A stretch of 64,000 bases of DNA from Roseovarius sp. A-2 (GTDB lineage: Bacteria > Pseudomonadota > Alphaproteobacteria > Rhodobacterales > Rhodobacteraceae). Both the position numbers and the translations under genes were made by a program. The DNA is taken from contig NZ_BDIY01000001.1 in NCBI RefSeq assembly GCF_002072155.1, forward strand, positions 496,001-560,000, written 5' to 3'. Shown here in pieces: positions 1 through 8,423 of the stretch (its first letter is position 1; each line of letters opens with the position of its first letter). The notes beneath the pieces were generated by a model. The model ran no database searches. It saw only the letters and a list, made by a program, of their open reading frames with translations, and was not told the origin of the DNA.

Positions 1-610
1 TGCGCAGGCGCGAGATACGCACGTCCATCGCACGGTCAAAGCTTTCGCCCGCCGCCCCGCCGAGCGTCTCCTGCATCGCCTGCCGGGAAATCAGCCGCTT
101 GGGGCGTTCGAGAAAGAGCCGAAGCACCTCGCCCTCGGCATGGGAAAAGGGGGTTTCCGCGCCGCTCTCATCCTCCAGAACATAACGGTCGAAATGCGCC
201 ACCCAGCCGTTGAAGCGCGCCACCTCGCCGGTCTGGGGGGCGGGCGTGCCGCGGCGCAGGCGGGCGCGAATGCGGGCCACCACCTCTGAAGGGTCGAACG
301 GTTTGATGATATAGTCGTCTGCGCCCAGTTCCAGCCCGGTCACCCGGTCCTGCACCTGCGCGCGGCCGGAAATGATGATCACCGTTGCGCCCTGCTCCAG
401 CGCCAGCCGGTGCACCAGGGTCAGCCCGTCGCGGTCGGGCAGAGACAGATCGACAAGGCAGACATCGGGATTGGCCTGCCGCAGCGCGGCCTCGAATTCG
501 GTGGCGCGGCCAAAGGCCATGGTGCGGAACCCGGCCTCGGTCAGCGCATCGGCCAGCATCATCCGGATCGCCGGTTCGTCGTCGAGAATGGTGACGAGTG
601 GCGTGGTCAT
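1..610 (-). CDS. OmpR-family response regulator (C-terminus beyond window)
   Basis: DNA-binding response regulator, cut by the window edge after about 203 codons. The reverse strand reads MTTPLVTILDDEPAIRMM, a receiver domain with the acidic pair (DDEP), the phosphoacceptor Asp in CLVDLSLPDRDG and the conserved Lys in IIKPFDPSE. A linker and the start of a winged-helix output domain follow (TPFSHAEGEVLRLFLERP, then DVRISRLR). The start ATG overlaps the stop of the upstream hybrid kinase as ATGA, so the two are translationally coupled and very probably form one phosphorelay. Likely target: the divergent acyl-CoA ligase/ABC operon, whose upstream DNA carries 11-bp-spaced direct repeats typical for OmpR-type regulators. 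Target assignment is inference. Confidence 0.9.
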   Translation of the reverse strand, partial: MTTPLVTILDDEPAIRMMLADALTEAGFRTMAFGRATEFEAALRQANPDVCLVDLSLPDRDGLTLVHRLALEQGATVIIISGRAQVQDRVTGLELGADDYIIKPFDPSEVVARIRARLRRGTPAPQTGEVARFNGWVAHFDRYVLEDESGAETPFSHAEGEVLRLFLERPKRLISRQAMQETLGGAAGESFDRAMDVRISRLR

Positions 611-2514
611 GGGCGATCTCCGGCATTCAGCGCGGCGTCAAGCTGGGCTGCGGTGAAAGGTTTGCGCAACACCGGTACGCGTAGGGTCGCGGCGCGGTGC
701 AGCGGGTCGTCGGGGGGCAGCGAGGTCATCAGCACAAGCGGGCAATCCGGTCCGCGTGGCACGTCTGCGAGATCGAGCCCGGTGCGATCGCCTTCCAGAA
801 CGATATCTGACAGAACGGCGGAAATCTCGGGCAATTGGGCGATGAGGGTGCTCGCCTCCTCGACGCTGGCGGCCTCGATCACGCTGTGACCCGCAGCGCG
901 CAGCATGTCGCGCAAGGCGCCGCGCAGGTCGGGGCTGTCCTCGACCAGCAGCACGAGGCCGGGGGGGCGTGCATCGCCTGCGGGGCGCAGCGGCAGACGC
1001 AGGGCCACGCGCGCGCCCTTGTCGGTATTGCCCAGAATGATGCGCCCGCCCGCCAGTTTGGTCATGTCATAGACCATCGACAGGCCCAGTCCCGAGCCTT
1101 CGCCGCCCTTGGTGGTGAAGAACGGAACGAGCGCGTGGTCGATTGCCTCGGGGCTGAAGCCGGGGCCGGTATCGTCGAGCACGAATTCAAGCCATGTGTC
1201 CTGAATGGCGCGTGCGATCAGGGTGATTTCACCGCTGTCGCCACAGGCATCGCGGGCGTTGAGGACGAGATTGAGCAATGAATCCTGCAACATGCCGGCA
1301 TCGAGCAGATAGCGGGCCTCGGTCGTCTCTCGGGTGATCCGCAGGGTGACGCCCGAGGGCAGGGCGGAGCGCGCCAGCGTCTCCAGATCGCCCAGAAAGG
1401 CCTGAAGATCGGTCGGCACCGGCTCGTGTTCGCGCGGGCCGGTCATGTCGGCGATGCGGCCCAACAACCCGCCCCCGCGCCGGGCGGCGGCGAGCGTGGC
1501 GTCGATCAGTTCACGCGCTTCGTTCGGCAGGCCCATCCGGCCAAGCCGCGACTGCATGCCCAGAATGATCGTCAGAAGATTCGAGAAATCATGCGCCAAT
1601 CCGCTGGTCAGCTGCGCCGCCATCTCGCGCCGCCTTGTCTGTTGCAGCGCGGCGCGGGTCTGGCTTTCCTCGGTGATGTCCATCGACAGGATATAGACCC
1701 CGCCGCTGTAATGATCGGGGGTGAGCGCCACGCGGATACGGCGCGAGCTTGGCTCGTGCGTGAACTCGAAGACCGACGGCTCTCCGGCATAGGCCTTTTC
1801 AAGCTCGGGGCTGATCACCGACCAGGGTTGCGGCTCCAGCACATCGGCCGCGTGCACCCCGATCAGATCGGTGCGGGAGCCGGGCATGACCGAGGTCAAG
1901 CGTCGGTTGGAATAGGTATAGCAGCAGTCGGGGCCGATATGGGCGATATGCGCGGGCATCATCTCGGCGGTCAGCCGGGTGCGGGCCTCAGCCTCGGAAA
2001 TCTGGCGCTTGGCCTCTTCAAGTGCGGTGATCGTCGCCTCAAGCTCGCGGTTGGCGGCGGAGAGTTCCTCGGAATAGCTGAGCAACTGATCCGACAGTTC
2101 CTCGGAGCGGGCGCGCAGCAGCGCCTCTTGCCGCTTGGTGCGGGTGATGTCGGTATAGACTGTGACCCACCCGCCCTGCGGCAGTGGCGTCCCTTCGACA
2201 CTGATCGTGCGGCCATTGGCGCGCGTGCGTTCCATGTAATGCGGCTCGAAGGCGCGGGCGATCTCGACGCGGGTGGCAACGAAGTCGTCGACATCGCCGA
2301 CATAGCCATAATCGCCGCGTGTCGCGAGATAGCGGATCGTGTCCGAGAAATCGGCCCCCGGCGTCACCAGCCAATCGGGCAGGGCGAACATTTCCTGAAA
2401 CCGGCGATTGCAGACGACGAGGTGCAGATCGCTGTCATAGATGGTGAGCGCCTGCTGAATAAGGTTCAGCCCGGCCATGGTCATGGCGTCGCGATCGGCG
2501 CGGTTGGGGCTCAT
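607..2514 (-). CDS. PAS-domain hybrid sensor histidine kinase
   Basis: Sensor kinase of 635 aa with no evident membrane segment, so probably cytoplasmic. Order of parts: a PAS-like domain (about 14-122), a coiled coil (about 125-185), a second PAS-like domain (about 185-282), a dimerisation/phosphoacceptor helix with H-box LAHDFSN (His308), and a catalytic ATPase domain with N-box NLVLNARDA (415-423) and G-box GSGLGLS (473-479). A C-terminal receiver follows, with acidic VEDSPD and probable phospho-Asp570 (SDIVLEGD). It precedes and overlaps the response regulator gene by 4 bases. The chosen ATG has AGGAGG eight bases upstream. The ligand is unknown; PAS sensing and the divergent position next to a CoA-ligase/importer operon suggest it senses that operon's substrate or its metabolism. 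Confidence 0.9.
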   Translation of the reverse strand: MSPNRADRDAMTMAGLNLIQQALTIYDSDLHLVVCNRRFQEMFALPDWLVTPGADFSDTIRYLATRGDYGYVGDVDDFVATRVEIARAFEPHYMERTRANGRTISVEGTPLPQGGWVTVYTDITRTKRQEALLRARSEELSDQLLSYSEELSAANRELEATITALEEAKRQISEAEARTRLTAEMMPAHIAHIGPDCCYTYSNRRLTSVMPGSRTDLIGVHAADVLEPQPWSVISPELEKAYAGEPSVFEFTHEPSSRRIRVALTPDHYSGGVYILSMDITEESQTRAALQQTRRREMAAQLTSGLAHDFSNLLTIILGMQSRLGRMGLPNEARELIDATLAAARRGGGLLGRIADMTGPREHEPVPTDLQAFLGDLETLARSALPSGVTLRITRETTEARYLLDAGMLQDSLLNLVLNARDACGDSGEITLIARAIQDTWLEFVLDDTGPGFSPEAIDHALVPFFTTKGGEGSGLGLSMVYDMTKLAGGRIILGNTDKGARVALRLPLRPAGDARPPGLVLLVEDSPDLRGALRDMLRAAGHSVIEAASVEEASTLIAQLPEISAVLSDIVLEGDRTGLDLADVPRGPDCPLVLMTSLPPDDPLHRAATLRVPVLRKPFTAAQLDAALNAGDRP

Positions 2515-2588
2515 TCATCGTTCCTCCTGATCATTGGCTAGCACCGCAGGAGACGAGCGCAAAGGCTGTATATGCGCCTGTTACAATT

Positions 2589-2624
2589 CGAAAGGTTTGC
2601 GAAATGTTCACGAAAAAGTTGACG
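2589..2624 (+). promoter_or_regulatory. Three 11-bp direct repeats next to a -35-like hexamer
   Basis: CGAAA occurs at 2589, 2600 and 2611, exactly 11 bases apart, and the third copy runs into TTGACG (2619-2624), a -35-like hexamer. OmpR-family regulators bind head-to-tail repeats with about this spacing, and this position suits an activator touching RNA polymerase at the downstream ligase/ABC operon. No clear -10 was recognised. Assignment to the neighbouring regulator is inference. Confidence 0.45.
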
Positions 2625-2714
2625 GCGAGCGTGTTTCCCGCACCCTTTGAGGAGAGGAGAATCGCCCCAAGGTGGTCGAAGGTCCGTGCTAGCGGACAAT
2701 TGGGAGGATGAAAA

Positions 2715-4688
2715 TTGGCACAGCCGTCACAGGCGACGGACGGGATGGATTCCGTTCCGGCGCTCTTGCAACGTAACGCCACACGGTTCGGCAACAAACC
2801 CGCATACCGCGAAAAGGAATACGGCATATGGCAATGCTGGACCTGGGCCGAGGTCGAGAAGGAGATCGAGGCGCTTGCGCTCGGGCTGATCAATCTTGGC
2901 GTGAATGAGGGTGATTTCATTGCCATCATCGGGCGCAACCGCCCGTATTTCTATTGGGCCATGGTTGCCGCACAATCGGTTGGCGCCATTCCCGTACCGC
3001 TTTATCAGGATGCCGCCGCCGACGAGATGGCCTATGTCATGGATCATTGCGGCGCGCGCTTTGCCATCGTGCACGATCAGGAACAGGTCGACAAGCTGAT
3101 CGAGGTGCAGGAGGGGCTGCACCAGTTGGAACACATGATCTATGTCGATCCTCGGGGTCTGCGCAAATACGACCATCACAAGCTGCACCGCTATACCGAC
3201 ATTCAGGAACAGGGCCGCGCGTCCTATTACGAATGGATCGAGGATCTCAAGGCGCGGCGCGAAAAGCTGACCTATGACAGCGTCTGCGTGATGCTCTACA
3301 CCTCGGGCACTACCGGCAGGCCCAAGGGCGTGGTGCTGAGCAATCGCAACATCATCGAGGCGTCGAAATCCTCGTCCGAGTTCGATCATCTGACCCGCGA
3401 CGAGGAGGTGCTGGCCTATCTGCCGATGGCCTGGGTCGGCGATTTCATCTTTTCAATCGGACAGGCCTATTGGTGCGGGTTCTGCGTCAACTGCCCCGAG
3501 AGCCCCGAGACCATGCAGACCGACCTGCGCGAGATCGGGCCGACCTATTATTTCGCCCCGCCGCGCGTGTTCGAGACGCAGTTGACCAACGTGATGATCC
3601 GGATGGAGGATGCGGGAAAGCTCAAGAAATGGCTGTTCGACCGCTTCATGGCGCATGCCCGCCGGGTGGGGCCGGCGATCCTGGATGGCAAGTCCGTGGG
3701 CGGGATGGATCGGTTGAAATACGCGCTCGGCAACCTGTTCATCTACGGCCCGCTCAAGGATACGCTCGGGCTTGGCCGGGTGCGGGTGGGCTATACGGCA
3801 GGCGAGGCGATCGGGCCGGAAATCTTTGATTTCTACCGCTCGCTCGGCATCAACCTCAAACAGCTTTATGGCCAGACCGAGGCCAGCGTGTTCATCACGC
3901 TGCAACCCGATGGCGAGGTGCGGTCCGACACCGTGGGTGTGCCCGCACCGGGCGTGGAGATCCGCATCAGCGACACCGGCGAGGTGTTCTTCCGCGGGCC
4001 GGGGACGTTCGAGCGTTATTACAAGAACGACGAGAGCACCAAAAAGACCAAGGATCCAGAGGGTTGGGTTGCCACTGGCGATGCGGGCTTTTTCGAGGAC
4101 GGCACGGGCCACCTGCGGATCATCGACCGCGCCAAGGATGTTGGCAAGATGGCCGGCGGGCAGATGTTCGCGCCGAAATACGTGGAGAACAAGCTCAAGT
4201 TCTATCCCAATATCCTCGAGGCCGTGGTCTTTGGCAATGAGCGCGAGGCCTGCACGGCCTTTGTCAACATTGACCTGTCGGCCGTGGGCAACTGGGCCGA
4301 ACGCAACAATATCGGCTATGCCTCTTATCAGGAACTGGCCGGGCATCCGATGGTGCTTGATACCATTCAGGCGCATGTGGAAGAGGTCAACCGCTCTCTG
4401 GCGGATGATCCGATGCTGTCGCATTGTCAGGTCAATCGCTTTTTGATCCTGCATAAGGAACTGGATGCCGATGACGGCGAAATGACCCGCACCCGCAAGG
4501 TGCGCCGCCGCGTCGTTGAAGAGAAGTTCAAGGATCTGATCGACGCGCTTTATGATGGATCGGCCGAAATCTACACCGAAACCGAAGTGACCTATGAAGA
4601 TGGGCGCAAAGGCTCGATCAGCGCGACGCTAATGATCCGCGACGCGGCGGTGGTGCCTGTCGAGACAGCAAAGGTGGCGGCGGAATGA
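2715..4688 (+). CDS. AMP-binding long-chain acyl-CoA ligase-like protein
   Basis: ANL-superfamily enzyme of 657 aa, expected to activate a carboxylic acid to its acyl-CoA through an acyl-adenylate. The phosphate-binding motif YTSGTTGRPKG lies near residue 195. The adenine motif YGQTE is in the middle and the hinge/ribose region with WVATGDAG and IIDRAKD follows. It is of the large FadD/FAA type. I chose a TTG start because GGGAGG lies 7-8 bases ahead and the next in-frame ATG is ten codons inside the protein. It is the first gene of an importer operon and its last codons overlap the ATP-binding subunit (ATGA). The operon also ends in a PaaK-like ligase, so the importer probably feeds an organic acid, aromatic or aliphatic, to these enzymes. 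The exact substrate cannot be read from sequence. Confidence 0.85.
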   Translation: MAQPSQATDGMDSVPALLQRNATRFGNKPAYREKEYGIWQCWTWAEVEKEIEALALGLINLGVNEGDFIAIIGRNRPYFYWAMVAAQSVGAIPVPLYQDAAADEMAYVMDHCGARFAIVHDQEQVDKLIEVQEGLHQLEHMIYVDPRGLRKYDHHKLHRYTDIQEQGRASYYEWIEDLKARREKLTYDSVCVMLYTSGTTGRPKGVVLSNRNIIEASKSSSEFDHLTRDEEVLAYLPMAWVGDFIFSIGQAYWCGFCVNCPESPETMQTDLREIGPTYYFAPPRVFETQLTNVMIRMEDAGKLKKWLFDRFMAHARRVGPAILDGKSVGGMDRLKYALGNLFIYGPLKDTLGLGRVRVGYTAGEAIGPEIFDFYRSLGINLKQLYGQTEASVFITLQPDGEVRSDTVGVPAPGVEIRISDTGEVFFRGPGTFERYYKNDESTKKTKDPEGWVATGDAGFFEDGTGHLRIIDRAKDVGKMAGGQMFAPKYVENKLKFYPNILEAVVFGNEREACTAFVNIDLSAVGNWAERNNIGYASYQELAGHPMVLDTIQAHVEEVNRSLADDPMLSHCQVNRFLILHKELDADDGEMTRTRKVRRRVVEEKFKDLIDALYDGSAEIYTETEVTYEDGRKGSISATLMIRDAAVVPVETAKVAAE

Positions 4689-5506
4689 ACGATATGACAC
4701 CTGATGGATATACTACCGAGGACGGTCGCAAGATCGGTGCGGTTGTGATGGAAATGCGACATATCACGCTGCGCTTCGGTGGGGTGGTGGCGATCCAGGA
4801 TATCAGTTTCGACATTCGCGAGGGCGAGATCCGGGCCATCATCGGCCCCAACGGGGCGGGCAAATCCTCGATGCTCAACGTGATCAGCGGGTTCTATCAT
4901 CCACAGGAGGGTGAGGTCTGGTACAAAGGGGCCAGGCGCCCGACGATGAAGCCCTATGAGGTGGCGCAGCAGGGTATCGCGCGCACCTTTCAGAATATCG
5001 CGCTGTTTGAGGGGATGACGGTGCTCGACAACGTGATGACGGGCCGTATCCGTCAGATGAGCGCGGGGCTGTTTTCACAGGCGATCTGGAAGGGGAGGGC
5101 CGAACGCGAAGAGGTCGAGAACCGTGAAGTCGTTGAAAAGATCATAGACTTTCTGGAAATCCAGCATATCCGCAAGACCCCGGTGGGGCGGTTGCCTTAC
5201 GGTCTCAAGAAGCGGGTGGAACTGGCGCGCGCGCTGGCGGCGGAGCCGTCGATCCTGCTTCTGGACGAGCCGATGGCGGGGATGAATGTCGAGGAAAAGG
5301 AGGATATGAGCCGCTTTATCCTTGATGTGAATGACGAATTCGGAACCACGATTGCCCTCATTGAACACGACATGGGCGTGGTCATGGACCTGAGCGACCG
5401 GGTGGTCGTGATGGATTACGGCAAGAAGATCGGTGACGGCACCCCGGACGAGGTGCGCCAGAACCAGGCGGTGATCGACGCTTATCTGGGGGTGGCGCAT
5501 GACTGA
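4685..5506 (+). CDS. LIV-type ABC transporter ATP-binding protein (LivG-like)
   Basis: One of two ATPase subunits of a branched-chain-amino-acid-type (HAAT) importer, 273 aa, cytoplasmic. Walker A GPNGAGKSS is at 54-62, Q-loop near TFQNIALF (101-108), a degenerate signature LPYGLKKRVELARAL at 170-184, Walker B ILLLDEPMAG at 190-199, and the H-loop in ALIEHDM. A short N-terminal extension (about 20 residues) precedes the ABC core. The start overlaps the end of the ligase gene as ATGA. The signature motif departs from LSGGQ, as is common in LivG relatives. Confidence 0.92.
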   Translation: MNDMTPDGYTTEDGRKIGAVVMEMRHITLRFGGVVAIQDISFDIREGEIRAIIGPNGAGKSSMLNVISGFYHPQEGEVWYKGARRPTMKPYEVAQQGIARTFQNIALFEGMTVLDNVMTGRIRQMSAGLFSQAIWKGRAEREEVENREVVEKIIDFLEIQHIRKTPVGRLPYGLKKRVELARALAAEPSILLLDEPMAGMNVEEKEDMSRFILDVNDEFGTTIALIEHDMGVVMDLSDRVVVMDYGKKIGDGTPDEVRQNQAVIDAYLGVAHD

Positions 5507-5589
5507 TTTTTCCACATCGGTAACATGCCGGTATCGCGTCTGTATCGCGCCGGTGCCGCGGGACAACACGAAAAACGGAGGCTTGCGCC

Positions 5590-6579
5590 ATGCCTGAGCA
5601 GTTTATCTGGGGAATGGAAGTGTTCCTGAACGGGCTCATGGCCGGGGTGCTCTATGCGCTCGTGGCGCTTGGCTTTGTGCTGATCTTCAAGGCCTCCGGC
5701 ATTTTCAATTTCGCGCAGGGCGTGCTCGCGCTCTTCGCCGCCCTGACGCTGGTCGGGATCATGGAGGGACAGGTGCCGTTCAGTCACCTGATCAACGCGG
5801 TTTTCGGCACCGAGGTGCACCATTTCGGATGGACGGTGCCCGCGCTGGGTGCGCTCCTTCTGACCATGGTGGTGATGGTGGCGCTGGCCTGGGCGGTCAA
5901 TCAGTTCATCTTTCGCCATCTTGTCGGGCAGGAACCGATCATCCTGTTCATGGCCACGATTGGTCTGGCCTATTTCCTCGAAGGGTTCGGGGACATGATG
6001 TGGGGCTCTGACATCAAGAAGCTGGATGTTGGCCTGCCGCAGGGGATCAACGGCATGATCGACGAGGTGACCTATAACATCTTCGGCTATGGCTTCTTCA
6101 TCGACAATCTCGATCTGTGGGCCACGCTGGTGGCGGCGCTGCTGGTGATCGCGTTGGTGATCTTCGCGCAGTATTCCAAACATGGCCGGGCGATGCGCGC
6201 GGTGGCGGATGATCATCAGGCGGCGCTGTCGGTGGGTATCTCGCTCAAGTTCATCTGGGTGATGGTCTGGTCGCTGGCCGGTTTCGTGGCGCTGGTCGCG
6301 GGCATCATGTGGGGCACCAAATCAGGCGTGCAGTTCTCGCTCTCGCTGATCGCGCTCAAGGCGTTACCGGTGCTGATGCTGGGCGGCTTCACCTCGATCC
6401 CCGGAGCGATTGTCGGCGGGTTGATCATCGGGGTCGGTGAAAAGCTGTTCGAGTTCACGATCGGCGCGCCGTATCTGGGCGGGGCCACGGAAATCTGGTT
6501 CGCCTATGTGCTGGCGCTGGTCTTTCTGGTGTTCCGGCCGCAGGGCCTGTTTGGGGAGAAGATCATTGAGCGCGTTTGA
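5590..6579 (+). CDS. LIV-type ABC transporter permease (LivH-like)
   Basis: Inner-membrane permease of 329 aa with about eight hydrophobic segments. LivH-type features include the early segment with GLMAGVLYALVALGFVLIFK, ASGIFNFAQG, the coupling-helix region GRAMRAVADDHQAALSVGI, and a C-terminal LGGFTSIPGAIVGGLIIG. CGGAGG lies upstream of the ATG. An 84-base gap separates it from the ATPase gene, and the next gene is a small membrane protein rather than the usual LivM. It would pair with the LivM-like subunit further down. Confidence 0.92.
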   Translation: MPEQFIWGMEVFLNGLMAGVLYALVALGFVLIFKASGIFNFAQGVLALFAALTLVGIMEGQVPFSHLINAVFGTEVHHFGWTVPALGALLLTMVVMVALAWAVNQFIFRHLVGQEPIILFMATIGLAYFLEGFGDMMWGSDIKKLDVGLPQGINGMIDEVTYNIFGYGFFIDNLDLWATLVAALLVIALVIFAQYSKHGRAMRAVADDHQAALSVGISLKFIWVMVWSLAGFVALVAGIMWGTKSGVQFSLSLIALKALPVLMLGGFTSIPGAIVGGLIIGVGEKLFEFTIGAPYLGGATEIWFAYVLALVFLVFRPQGLFGEKIIERV

Positions 6580-6663
6580 TACGAACCGTGCGGGCGACCG
6601 CGTGTCGCTGCGCGCCACGACACCCGCCCAACCGGCAAACCCTTCGATGCGGGAGGCGGTGAA

Positions 6664-6921
6664 ATGCAAAAGCTGATTGCGATTGCCAACGTGGTGGCCT
6701 GGGCCGGGTTCTGGTCCTTCGGGTATCTGGCGTTCAGCGCCGGACCAGATCAGAGCGGGCAGATGGTGATTGCCGCCGTGCTGGCCGCTCTGGGCGGCGG
6801 GGTGGGTATGCTCGCCTATTTCTGGCTGGTGCGCCACACCGAGGCGACGGGCTATGCCAAGCCCGCCAACCGCGCGCAAAAGCGCGACGACGACGACATT
6901 CATGGGGAGGTTCTTCGGTGA
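6664..6921 (+). CDS. Small two-helix membrane protein in ABC operon
   Basis: I do not recognise a family. The 85-aa product has two hydrophobic stretches, about residues 8-27 and 33-54, and a charged C-terminal tail (KRDDDD). GGGAGG lies 7 bases before the ATG. It sits between the two permease genes and its last bases overlap the GTG start of the next small gene, so it is co-translated within the importer operon. Base composition matches its neighbours. It may be an accessory or stability subunit of the transporter; this is inference from position only. Confidence 0.65.
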   Translation: MQKLIAIANVVAWAGFWSFGYLAFSAGPDQSGQMVIAAVLAALGGGVGMLAYFWLVRHTEATGYAKPANRAQKRDDDDIHGEVLR

Positions 6922-7268
6922 GAGAACTGATTGTCTATAGTTGCTATGTTTTCGGAGTGTTGAGCCTAACTAGCGCGGCTTGGCTGCTCACGAACGAACT
7001 TTATCTTGCAAGCCTCTATTTGTTCATGTCTTCGATTGGCGTTTTCTCGGTCGGGTTCATTTGTGACAAACTTGCAGGGATTGAGATGGCACTTAATGAC
7101 GCGGCAAGCCCTCAACAGCCCAAGTTCAATAATAAAGAGCTGCCAACAGATGCCAATTCCGAACCGCGTTTTGAAGACGGTATGGCAGTCATTGATACTG
7201 CTGAAGGACCAAAGCGGTTCGCGAACATGACTGAAGCGAAAAAATACCTAGCAGAAAGGTCAGCTTGA
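6918..7268 (+). CDS. AT-rich small membrane protein in ABC operon
   Basis: Unrecognised 116-aa protein with two predicted membrane helices (about 4-24 and 28-48) and a soluble, mostly acidic tail ending FANMTEAKKYLAERSA. Start GTG, with GGGGAGG eight bases upstream, overlaps the preceding gene. Its DNA is clearly poorer in G+C than the rest of the operon (28 of 60 bases in 7081-7140 by hand count) and uses codons such as ATA, CTA, AAT and TTA-like choices rare next door. This suggests later insertion between livH and livM. The next start follows the stop by one base, so the operon's translation is not disturbed. Confidence 0.6.
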   Translation: MRELIVYSCYVFGVLSLTSAAWLLTNELYLASLYLFMSSIGVFSVGFICDKLAGIEMALNDAASPQQPKFNNKELPTDANSEPRFEDGMAVIDTAEGPKRFANMTEAKKYLAERSA

Positions 7269-7269
7269 A

Positions 7270-8346
7270 ATGTTTTACCGTGAGGCGGGGGATTTCAAGA
7301 CCTCCTATACCGACGACAGCCAGACCTTTCCGATCAAGTTCGACCGCTATCGCTATTACGTGGTACTGGTCATGGCCTTTGCGGTCGTACCCTTTGTTCT
7401 CAATGACTATTGGGTCAACGCGGTCTTTCTGCCGTTCCTGATCTATTCGATCGCGGCGATCGGTCTCAATATCCTTGTGGGGTATTGCGGGCAGGTGTCG
7501 CTGGGCACCGGCGGGTTCATGGCGGTGGGGGCCTATGCGGTCTACAAGCTGATGGTTGCGTTTCCCGAGGTCAGCATCTTTTTCCACATTATCATCGCAG
7601 GCGGGATCACGGCGGGGGTCTGCGTGCTCTTTGGTCTGCCAAGCTTGCGGATCAAGGGGTTCTATCTGGCCGTGGCGACGCTGGCGGCGCAGTTCTTTCT
7701 GGTGTGGATCTTCAACCGGGTGGGGTGGTTCTACAACTATTCGGCCTCGGGGCAGATCAGCGCGCCGGAGCGCACAGTGTTCGGCGTGCCGGTTACCGGG
7801 GCGGAAACCGCACCCTGGGCGGCCTATCTATTCTGCCTCGTCTTCGTTGTCGCCTCGGCGATCATCGCGCGCAATCTGACGCGCGGCATGGCGGGGCGCA
7901 AGTGGATGGCCATTCGCGACATGGACATCGCCGCCGAGATCATCGGGGTAAACCCGCTCAAGGCCAAGCTGTCGGCCTTTGCCGTGTCGGGCTTTTTCGT
8001 CGGGCTGTCGGGGGCGCTGTTCTTTGCGGTCTATCTGGGGGCGGTCGAGGTGGGCGAGGCGTTCGGCATCAACAAGTCGTTTCTTGTCCTCTTCATGGTA
8101 ATCATCGGCGGGCTTGGCTCGATCTTCGGCAGCTTTGCCGGGGCGGCGTTCCTGGTGCTGTTGCCGGTGCTCTTGAAGAACACGTTGGTGGGGGGGCTGG
8201 GCTGGCCCACCGATCTGGCGGCGCATCTGGAGTTCATGATCGTGGGCGCACTGATCATCGTCTTCCTGATCGCGGAGCCGCACGGGCTGGCGCAGCTGTG
8301 GCGGGTGGCCAAGGAAAAGCTGAGACTTTGGCCCTTCCCGTATTAG
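7270..8346 (+). CDS. LIV-type ABC transporter permease (LivM-like)
   Basis: Second inner-membrane permease, 358 aa, about nine to ten hydrophobic segments. LivM-type features are LIYSIAAIGLNILVGYCGQVS followed by GTGGFMAVGAYAVY near the N-terminus, the coupling loop GRKWMAIRDMDIAAEIIGVN, and LVLFMVIIGGLGSIFGSFAGA near the C-terminus. AAAGG precedes the ATG, which lies one base after the previous stop. It should form the channel with the LivH-like subunit. Confidence 0.92.
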   Translation: MFYREAGDFKTSYTDDSQTFPIKFDRYRYYVVLVMAFAVVPFVLNDYWVNAVFLPFLIYSIAAIGLNILVGYCGQVSLGTGGFMAVGAYAVYKLMVAFPEVSIFFHIIIAGGITAGVCVLFGLPSLRIKGFYLAVATLAAQFFLVWIFNRVGWFYNYSASGQISAPERTVFGVPVTGAETAPWAAYLFCLVFVVASAIIARNLTRGMAGRKWMAIRDMDIAAEIIGVNPLKAKLSAFAVSGFFVGLSGALFFAVYLGAVEVGEAFGINKSFLVLFMVIIGGLGSIFGSFAGAAFLVLLPVLLKNTLVGGLGWPTDLAAHLEFMIVGALIIVFLIAEPHGLAQLWRVAKEKLRLWPFPY

Positions 8347-8423
8347 GGCGGGCAACGGGATTGGGCGCGGGAGGCCGCGTTCAAGACAAGACATCGGATA
8401 AAAACCAAGGGAGGATAATACCG

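Noticed and set aside
5521..5560. Short direct repeat GTATCGCG twice between livG and livH.
   Set aside because: Two 8-base copies in 20 bases of G+C-rich DNA could be chance, and no further feature supports a site.
7410..8423. Long open frame running from inside livM into the binding-protein gene, as if a 766-residue fusion.
   Set aside because: The first part is out of frame with livM and lacks protein-like character. A ribosome site, ATG and signal peptide fix the true start at 8424.
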